DNA of 64,000 nucleotides from NCBI RefSeq assembly GCF_002419965.1, contig NZ_DIHC01000041.1, positions 60,625 to 124,624 on the forward strand, written 5' to 3'. A model generated the notes under the pieces. The model worked only from the letters and a program-made list of their open reading frames with translations. It had not been told where the DNA came from and did no database searches. A program made the translations under genes and the position numbers. Origin of the DNA: Pseudomonas sp. UBA5706 (lineage in GTDB: Bacteria > Pseudomonadota > Gammaproteobacteria > Pseudomonadales > Pseudomonadaceae). Shown one piece after another: positions 58,445 through 64,000 of this stretch. Position 1 is the first letter of the stretch, and each line of letters starts with the position of its first letter.

Positions 58445-60832
58445 TTAACGACGTGGCACCAACTTCAACATCTCTTTGCTACTCCCCGCCACATCCCCCT
58501 CACTGAACCGCTCCGGCATGTACTGGCCATTTATGTAGGCCTTGGCTTGATCGGCGTAGTGTTTGTCGAACAGCACGCCGCTTTGCCCGACCGGGTTGAT
58601 GCCCAGCGCATGGGCGGGGTCAGCGAAGTCGATCAGGCGTCTTGTAGAAGGCCCGTAAGTCACCGGCCAAGGCGCAGCAGCGATGCCTGCCGACAGGTTA
58701 TTCGGTACTTCGTGTGTGCCGGGCGCCGCGAACGTGCCAACGTTGAACAACATGTCCAGCGGTGTCTGGCGACCCAGCGGATGTTCGTGGGTCAGCGTAT
58801 GCGCCTTGCCCCACGTCCACTCGTCGGCGTTCGCTCCGTACAGCGATTTGAGGTGCGAGACCGCCGCATGCCAAGCCACTTTAACGGTGTTGTCCCGACT
58901 CTCGGGTTCGTTGGAATTGCGATTGTTCCACCATGGCGAGTGTGCGTCTGCGGCCAGACGGGACAATGCCATATCGATAACCCGCGTCGATAGCAAGGTT
59001 GCGAACATGCCGTCACCCAACTCGTCGTGAAAGGCCTGGTCGCTCAGGTTGAAGAGGAACTGATTGAACAGCGTCGCGCCTACCGAATCCACCGGATAGT
59101 CGCCTTTCCAGGCCGCTAGACGTTCGATCAGGTCGTGCTCTTCGGGGTCGCTGATGACGCGCCGCAGCACCGGAATCAGCGGCGTGAGGATCTGCGTCGC
59201 ATAGTCGGTCCGTGTACCCAGTTGCAGCGCCTTGCTGTTTTCCAGATTCCATTTCACGGTGTCGTCACTCAACTGCCTATCCAGCTCACGACCCCGTTCA
59301 GCGAGGTTGTAGTAGCCGGGAATCTCCATGCCGGTGGGCGACGCCGGTTGGAAGTTAGCGGACACGATATAGCCACGGGCAGGATTTTCTTCCTGAGGAT
59401 TGGCGCTGAAAGGGTAGAAGCCGCTTTTGTCCGCCTGCTCGGTGCTGCCGTCGAGGATGAACGCCGGGTTCACCCCGGCTGGCCGTTTGGGCAACTGCGC
59501 GGCGGCCCACCAGCCGATATCGCCTTTGGCGTTGGCGTAGACGACGTTCAGGCCCGGCGATTGAATCTTCTCGGCGGCGCTGCGCATCTTGTCCAGCGTG
59601 TCCGCCCGGTTCGCCTCGTAGAAGCCCTGCAGGATCGGGTTCTCCGACTCCAGGTACGACCACCACATGGCGACAGGCGTGTTGCTGCCGTCGTTCGCCA
59701 AGACATCGTTGACGATGGGACCGTGCGGTGATTGGCGAAGCATGAAAACGATCGGTGATTCGCCCTTGACCTTGATCTGCTCCGGGCGTGATGTCATGTC
59801 AGTCCAGGCACCGTGGTACCAGACCTGATTCGGATTCTCGGGGTTGGTCTTCTCGGCGATCAGGTCGACGTCGTCGTTCTGGAACATGGTCAGGCTCCAG
59901 CCGAAGGCCATGTTATGGCCGAGCAGGGCGAACGGATTGAGCGCCTGAAAATGTCCGTACAGTTCGAAACCTGGTGCTGACAATTGCGCCTCGTACCAGA
60001 CCGCAGGCACTGAAAAACGAATGTGCGGGTCTCCTGCCAGCAATGGCTTGCCACTTTGCGTTCGGCTGCCCGACACCGCCCAGGCATTGCTGCCTTCGAA
60101 TTGCGGCAAACCTGCATCTTCCAGCGCCTGGGCACTGAGCTGCGCCAGCGCGCCGAGGCCTTTCCAATCGTTGCTGCTCAGGGCTGCAGAGGGGAGCAGC
60201 GCGCCTTGAGGCTGCCATTCCAGGTCAAAAACTTTTAGATAGTCCGGGCCGAGTTGGTCGCGCACGTACGTCAGCAGCGGCTCGGTGCGAAACGCAGCCG
60301 CGAAGCTGTAGGCCAGATAACCGCCGATGCTCAGGGTGTCCTCGGCAGTGAACGGCCGCTTGTCGATGCCCAGCACGTCGAACTCGATAGGTTTAGGGTG
60401 AGTCGCCTGAAATTGATTTACGCCGTCCAGGTAGGCTTGCAGCGCCTGCCAGGCGGGGGTGGTTTTGTCCTGACGGGCGACGTACGCGTCGGCATGCTCG
60501 CGAATCCGCAGGCTGCGGAACAGTTTGTCGGTGTTAACCAGTTTCGGCCCGAGCACTTCGGCCAGCTCGCCACGGGCCAGCCGGCGGAGGATCTCCATCT
60601 GGAACAACCGGTCCTGAGCATGGACATAACCCAACGCGCGATACAGGTCGTCCTGATGGTCGGCCTTGATGTGCGGCACGCCGCGTTCGTCATAGCGCAC
60701 GCTGACCGGCGCATGAAGATCGGTTAGGGCAATCTCGCCGTTGCGCAGCGGCTGCTTGCTATGGATATACCAGGCTGCGCCACCTGCGATCAGGATGGCT
60801 ACAACGGCGATGACGCAAAGGCGGCGTTTCAT
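58445..60832 (-). CDS. hacB: penicillin acylase family protein, HacB-like AHL acylase
   Basis: 795 residues. Membrane-anchor or signal segment RLCVIAVVAILIAGGAAWYIHS. Alpha-chain part with ARYDERGVPHI-type (VRYDERGVPHIKADHQDDLYRALGYVHAQDRLFQMEILRR). Autocatalytic site GSNAW with nucleophile Ser248 in the order typical of Ntn-hydrolase acylases, then GKPLLAGDPHIRF, NPFALLGHNMAFGWSLTMFQNDDVDL. Such enzymes cleave the acyl chain of beta-lactams or acyl-homoserine lactones in the periplasm. In P. aeruginosa HacB (PA0305) lies beside spuH, the same position, which supports the symbol; substrate preference is not visible. Confidence 0.88.
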   Translation of the reverse strand: MKRRLCVIAVVAILIAGGAAWYIHSKQPLRNGEIALTDLHAPVSVRYDERGVPHIKADHQDDLYRALGYVHAQDRLFQMEILRRLARGELAEVLGPKLVNTDKLFRSLRIREHADAYVARQDKTTPAWQALQAYLDGVNQFQATHPKPIEFDVLGIDKRPFTAEDTLSIGGYLAYSFAAAFRTEPLLTYVRDQLGPDYLKVFDLEWQPQGALLPSAALSSNDWKGLGALAQLSAQALEDAGLPQFEGSNAWAVSGSRTQSGKPLLAGDPHIRFSVPAVWYEAQLSAPGFELYGHFQALNPFALLGHNMAFGWSLTMFQNDDVDLIAEKTNPENPNQVWYHGAWTDMTSRPEQIKVKGESPIVFMLRQSPHGPIVNDVLANDGSNTPVAMWWSYLESENPILQGFYEANRADTLDKMRSAAEKIQSPGLNVVYANAKGDIGWWAAAQLPKRPAGVNPAFILDGSTEQADKSGFYPFSANPQEENPARGYIVSANFQPASPTGMEIPGYYNLAERGRELDRQLSDDTVKWNLENSKALQLGTRTDYATQILTPLIPVLRRVISDPEEHDLIERLAAWKGDYPVDSVGATLFNQFLFNLSDQAFHDELGDGMFATLLSTRVIDMALSRLAADAHSPWWNNRNSNEPESRDNTVKVAWHAAVSHLKSLYGANADEWTWGKAHTLTHEHPLGRQTPLDMLFNVGTFAAPGTHEVPNNLSAGIAAAPWPVTYGPSTRRLIDFADPAHALGINPVGQSGVLFDKHYADQAKAYINGQYMPERFSEGDVAGSSKEMLKLVPRR

Positions 60833-61051
60833 CCGGCGGCTCGAAAAGAATCAGTTGGAAGCCCGGAAGGCTACAGATTTGTCGCATGGCTGTGTAGCGC
60901 GATGAACTGGCTGAACGCCGCAGGGCCGCCCGGCTTATCAGCGTTGACGTTTTGCGGGGCCGCGGCGGTAGACCGTGCTGCTACAGCCGAGCGTATTGTG
61001 CCAGGCGGTCAATGCATTAAGCTCAGTCCACGCCCTGAAGAGTCCCGAACC

Positions 61052-61966
61052 ATGCGAATTCCCTCCTGCAGCGTGGCCGTGTTGCTGGCGCTGACCTGCT
61101 CTCATGCACTGGCCTTCACTGGCCCGAAAGCAGGCACCGTTGTCGAAGTCAGCCTCGAACAGCTGCATCCGACCCAGGCGGTCATTGGCTTCGATCAGGT
61201 CTATTACCAGCTCGAACGCTTTGCCAGGGATCGGCAAAAGCTCTTCGACGAGATCTGCGAAAGCAACGGTCAGGACAAGGCCAGAACGATCAGTGACAGC
61301 GCCGATCCGCTGAAGCCCGAAACCTTTGCCTGCACGGATCAGCCCAATACGCATCCGCAAGCGATGAAAACCGTGGTCGTCGGCCCCGGTGGCCAGTTTT
61401 ATCTCACCGATGGTCATCACACCTTCAGCACGCTCTGGGAGCAACCCGGCGCGGGCCCGAAGATGAAAATGAAAGTGCGAATTACCGACGTCTTCAGCGA
61501 CAGCGCCGATCAGGCAAACTTCTGGATGCGGATGCAGCAGGCGCACAAGGTCTGGCTCAAGGACGGCAACGGGCAGTCGATTTCCCCTGACCAGTTACCT
61601 GCGCATGTCGGGCTGCAATCGATGCACAACGACATCCTGCGCAGCCTGGTGTATTTCGTCCGCGGCGCGGCGTATGGCAAGCCGAAATCGGGCGATATAT
61701 CACCGGAGTTTCTGGAGTTCTACTGGGCTGACTGGCTGCGCGGTCAACTCGACCTTGGCGACTACAACCTAAGCGAACGCAGCGGCTATCATCGGGCGCT
61801 GCAAGCGGCGAGCGATTTGATGGTCAAACCGCCGTCGAGCAAGGTGGTGGGCGGCGGCATGACGGCGAAACAGCTGGGCGGCTTCAAGTCGGTTAAGCAC
61901 AAAGTGCTGACCAGGACCGCTGATGAAAAGCTGCCGCTGATGATTGATTACAAAGATACGCACTGA
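61052..61966 (+). CDS. secreted ParB-fold (ParBc_2-type) protein
   Basis: 304 residues from ATG 61052; the frame is open from 60761 but only this start gives a signal peptide (MRIPSCSVAVLLALTCSHALA). The mature protein begins with EVSLEQLHPTQAVIGFDQVYYQL and has FYLTDGHHTFSTLW, the GHH signature of the ParB/sulfiredoxin-like fold in which DNA partitioning is not implied. A periplasmic location makes a ParB-type CTPase role unlikely. Function unknown; may be nucleotide- or phosphate-handling. Stand-alone gene diverging from hacB. Confidence 0.8.
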   Translation: MRIPSCSVAVLLALTCSHALAFTGPKAGTVVEVSLEQLHPTQAVIGFDQVYYQLERFARDRQKLFDEICESNGQDKARTISDSADPLKPETFACTDQPNTHPQAMKTVVVGPGGQFYLTDGHHTFSTLWEQPGAGPKMKMKVRITDVFSDSADQANFWMRMQQAHKVWLKDGNGQSISPDQLPAHVGLQSMHNDILRSLVYFVRGAAYGKPKSGDISPEFLEFYWADWLRGQLDLGDYNLSERSGYHRALQAASDLMVKPPSSKVVGGGMTAKQLGGFKSVKHKVLTRTADEKLPLMIDYKDTH

Positions 61967-62039
61967 GGGGACTGACACCCTTGTAGCAGTCCGGATTGCC
62001 AGCCAGACGGACTGTTACAGAGGGGTAGGCTAATCTGCA

Positions 62040-62627
62040 TCAATTGGCCCGCGACCACGGGCAATAACACCCTACCGCCATCGTGTGCGTCGCATTCACC
62101 GGTCTTCCTGTCTTGAGCGCTTGAAGGATCGGCTCGATAAAACTGTTCCGTGAGTTGCACACCAGCCCCTCGCTGTAAGGTCCGAAGTACGCGAGATTGC
62201 CTTGCCTGTCCCAGATCGCCACCGCCGGGCTTGAGGTTATCCGCTCAGCCCCTGGTAGATGGTCCAGGGGCATGATTGCGCTCATGGCAGGCGGCAATTG
62301 TCCGTGAGTGCCTGGCTTGCGCAGCGCATAAAAGTCCACGCTCCCAGTGCCCGAGAAGCGCTCAACCAGTTCGCCCAAGTGCTGCTGATTGCCAACGTTG
62401 CATGGACAGGCCGGATCCCAGAAATGCACCACACGTATTCGTCCCGGCCCGGCAAGCGCTGGCGGCAGCTTCAGCGTGTCTCCGGAAAACAGCGCTGTTT
62501 GCTCACTGAACGCTCGCACGTATCGACCCTCAAACCATCTGTAGCCCAGCCATAAGGCTGCCGCACAGATGACGGCGGTCAGCGCGAGCAATACGGTGTG
62601 ACGTCGAGCGAGTGGACGAGCAGTCAT
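62040..62627 (-). CDS. DUF6436 thioredoxin-like membrane-anchored protein
   Basis: 195 residues. N-terminal membrane helix (TVLLALTAVICAAALWLGYRWF), then a thioredoxin-like domain with RVVHFWDPACPCNVGNQQHLGELVERF. The CPC-N stretch stands where a thioredoxin CxxC would be. A second cysteine group (LVCNSRN, VGCYCPW) lies near the end. Probably a periplasm-facing redox or metal-handling protein. Function unknown. Confidence 0.75.
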   Translation of the reverse strand: MTARPLARRHTVLLALTAVICAAALWLGYRWFEGRYVRAFSEQTALFSGDTLKLPPALAGPGRIRVVHFWDPACPCNVGNQQHLGELVERFSGTGSVDFYALRKPGTHGQLPPAMSAIMPLDHLPGAERITSSPAVAIWDRQGNLAYFGPYSEGLVCNSRNSFIEPILQALKTGRPVNATHTMAVGCYCPWSRAN

Positions 62628-62728
62628 GGTCTAACTTCGGTTTGGGTGACGTAGCTTGCCACGCCTGAGAGGACGGAAGAAACTCACAGGCATGCGTCAC
62701 CCGTGAATTTCTATTTGCCTGATGTGGA

Positions 62729-63676
62729 ATGCCGATGCCCAACACGTTCGACCCCGATCACCTGCGCGCCGGCCTGCAACCGTTGAGTGCGAAGCTGGCG
62801 CTCACGCAGGAGCAGCTTGCATATCAGCGCTTCTACAGCCTGGCCGGGCTTGGGCGTGACGGGCAGATCAGCAGCCGACTTGGGCGTTTCGAGGTGGGTG
62901 GCTATGAGATCGTCACCCAGTTGTGGACGCCGGAACATCCCGTTGCCACGCTGGTGCTGATGCATGGTTTCTACGACCATATGGGATTATATCGGCATGT
63001 CATCGAATGGGCGCTGGACTTGGGCTTCGCGGTGATCTCCTGCGACTTGCCAGGTCATGGGCTGTCCAGCGGTACTCGGGCAAGCATTACCGACTTTGCC
63101 GAATATCAGTTGGTACTCGATCGGTTGTTCGCCGAAGCCGACATCCTGCAGTTACCCAAACCCTGGCATCTGTGCGGGCAGAGCACTGGCGGGGCAATCG
63201 TTATCGATCATCTGCTCAATCATGGCAACGAGAGCCCGGCTCAGGGGCAAGCGATTCTCCTGGCGCCGCTGGTTCGTCCTCGCGGCTGGACCTGGTCGAA
63301 AGTCAGCTATTACCTGTTGCGCACCTTCGTCAAAGGCATTGACCGACGCTTCAGCGAGAACTCCAATGCGCCCGCGTTTCTGCCGTTTCTGATGGCCGAT
63401 CCTTTGCAGCCCCGGCGTTTGCCGACCGTCTGGGTAGGCGCGCTGGCGAAGTGGATCGAGCGCATCGAAAACGCTCCTCGCAGCCCACGCAGCCCACTGA
63501 TCGTGCAGGGTGAGTCGGACATGACCGTGGACTGGAGCCACAATCTGGCAGTGCTCAACGATAAGTTCGACCATCCGCAGATCTGCATGCTGCACGAAGC
63601 GCGGCATCATCTGGCTAATGAGCTGCCGGAGTTGAGGGCGCAGTTTTTCGGGTTTTTGACCCCGCGCATGGGGTGA
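62729..63676 (+). CDS. alpha/beta hydrolase (serine aminopeptidase S33 type)
   Basis: 315 residues; ATG 62735 is an alternative start. Core: EIVTQLWTPEHPVATLVLMHGFYDHMGLYRHVIEWALDLGFAVISCDLPGHGLSSG, nucleophile elbow LCGQSTGGAIVIDHLL (Ser in GQSTG), Asp in GESDMTVDW and His in EARHHLANELPELR. Lysophospholipase or monoglyceride-lipase-like; cytoplasmic, no signal peptide. Substrate not readable. Confidence 0.85.
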   Translation: MPMPNTFDPDHLRAGLQPLSAKLALTQEQLAYQRFYSLAGLGRDGQISSRLGRFEVGGYEIVTQLWTPEHPVATLVLMHGFYDHMGLYRHVIEWALDLGFAVISCDLPGHGLSSGTRASITDFAEYQLVLDRLFAEADILQLPKPWHLCGQSTGGAIVIDHLLNHGNESPAQGQAILLAPLVRPRGWTWSKVSYYLLRTFVKGIDRRFSENSNAPAFLPFLMADPLQPRRLPTVWVGALAKWIERIENAPRSPRSPLIVQGESDMTVDWSHNLAVLNDKFDHPQICMLHEARHHLANELPELRAQFFGFLTPRMG

Positions 63677-63703
63677 GGTTTTTGTTGTTGCTCCTGGCCG
63701 CAG

Positions 63704-63840
63704 GGCGTAGGAGTCCGGCTTACCGACGATCTGCTGGGGACCGGCAGCAAAACCAGTCGGCGCGGTGTGTCAGACAGGCCGGGGTGGCAGGGTTTACGAC
63801 TGCTGCGCAGCCGATCGCGAGCTAGCTGCGCTCCTACGCC
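63704..63840. repeat. REP-like inverted repeat
   Basis: GGCGTAGGAG (63704-63713) is mirrored by CTCCTACGCC (63831-63840), and the inner parts include GATC/GATCGCGAGC(T)AGC. It is an inverted couple of REP type, different in sequence from those in the his region. Confidence 0.6.
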
Positions 63841-63844
63841 CTTC

Positions 63845-63995
63845 GGGCAGAGTCAAAGCCGCAGGTCTTTGCCGTGATTGGGTTATGTGCTTGCGGGGCA
63901 GAATCAAAAGCCGCAGGTTTTTTGCGACATTCGGTTATGTGCTCGCAGACAGAATCAAGGCGGCTGTGCCTTTGGCGCTATTCAATGTTCTGCCG
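63845..63995. repeat. ~51-bp tandem repeat, about three copies
   Basis: Units start GGGCAGAGTCAAAGCCGCAG (63845), GGGCAGAATCAAAAGCCGCA (63896) and GACAGAATCAAGG (63948), each containing a GGTTATGTGCT-like or matching segment. The third is diverged. It runs to the window end and may continue. Confidence 0.7.
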
Positions 63996-64000
63996 CAGCA

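Noticed and set aside
1..64000. CRISPR array
   Set aside because: No series of regularly spaced identical repeats with unique spacers; the only tandem array (63845-63995) has near-identical units without spacers.

Overview
The window is a piece of Pseudomonas chromosome (fluorescens/syringae-type). Support comes from the gene families, from GTGGGAGCGAGC..GCTCGCGAA REP elements, and from neighbourhoods that match other pseudomonads: the his cluster, gpmI-rhodanese-grxC-secB, the tau/ssu sulfonate genes, and spuI-spuABCDEFGH followed by hacB.

Positions 1 to about 12,140 are a mobile element inserted at the 3' end of a tRNA-Phe gene (12142-12217, minus strand). Its tyrosine integrase lies next to the tRNA; the far end is outside the window. 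The element looks like a T7-group prophage or a derivative of one. It encodes homologues of the T7 internal virion proteins gp13 and gp14, a phage-type HNH endonuclease and two broken BRO-N (antirepressor-type) segments. It also has several copies of a motif, consensus about TTAAAAACACTCACTATAAG, that resembles T7/T3 RNA polymerase promoters; the two best copies share a conserved leader. Genes expected after gp14 (gp15, gp16) are absent. In their place is an AT-rich, minus-strand, translationally coupled three-gene operon (3985-6727). Its first protein has a PD-(D/E)XK nuclease-like signature and the other two are unrecognised. This is the best candidate for an undescribed (probably anti-phage) system. 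Next come a PAAR protein with a small membrane ORF, a small membrane ORF behind a phage-type promoter, an MtlR-family protein, a serine recombinase and the integrase.

Positions 12,217-30,257 are ordinary core genome: yggX-mutY-asmA; an OFA-type MFS transporter; hisB-hisH-(DUF2164)-hisA-hisF with REP pairs between genes; a family-3 solute-binding protein; a minus-strand block gpmI, envC, ctpA and a divergent polysaccharide deacetylase; then rhodanese-grxC-secB, trmL and a small membrane-anchored protein.

Positions 30,734-36,391 encode one 1885-residue protein with a large N-terminal region, leucine-rich repeats and a C-terminal NEL-type E3 ubiquitin ligase domain (catalytic C-x-D), likely a host-directed effector.

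Positions 36,485-46,190 are a sulfonate-scavenging region: tauABCD (minus), an OprD-family porin, the 1-Cys peroxiredoxin lsfA, and ssuA-ssuC-ssuB-ssuF. The reductase/monooxygenase genes ssuE and ssuD, normally part of this cluster, are missing here. A TetR regulator follows. Positions 47,195-58,183 are the polyamine uptake and catabolism cluster spuI / spuABCDEFGH. The end of the window holds an acyl-homoserine-lactone/penicillin acylase (hacB-like), a periplasmic ParB-fold protein, a DUF6436 thioredoxin-like protein, an alpha/beta hydrolase, and a REP-like inverted repeat followed by a ~51-bp tandem repeat.
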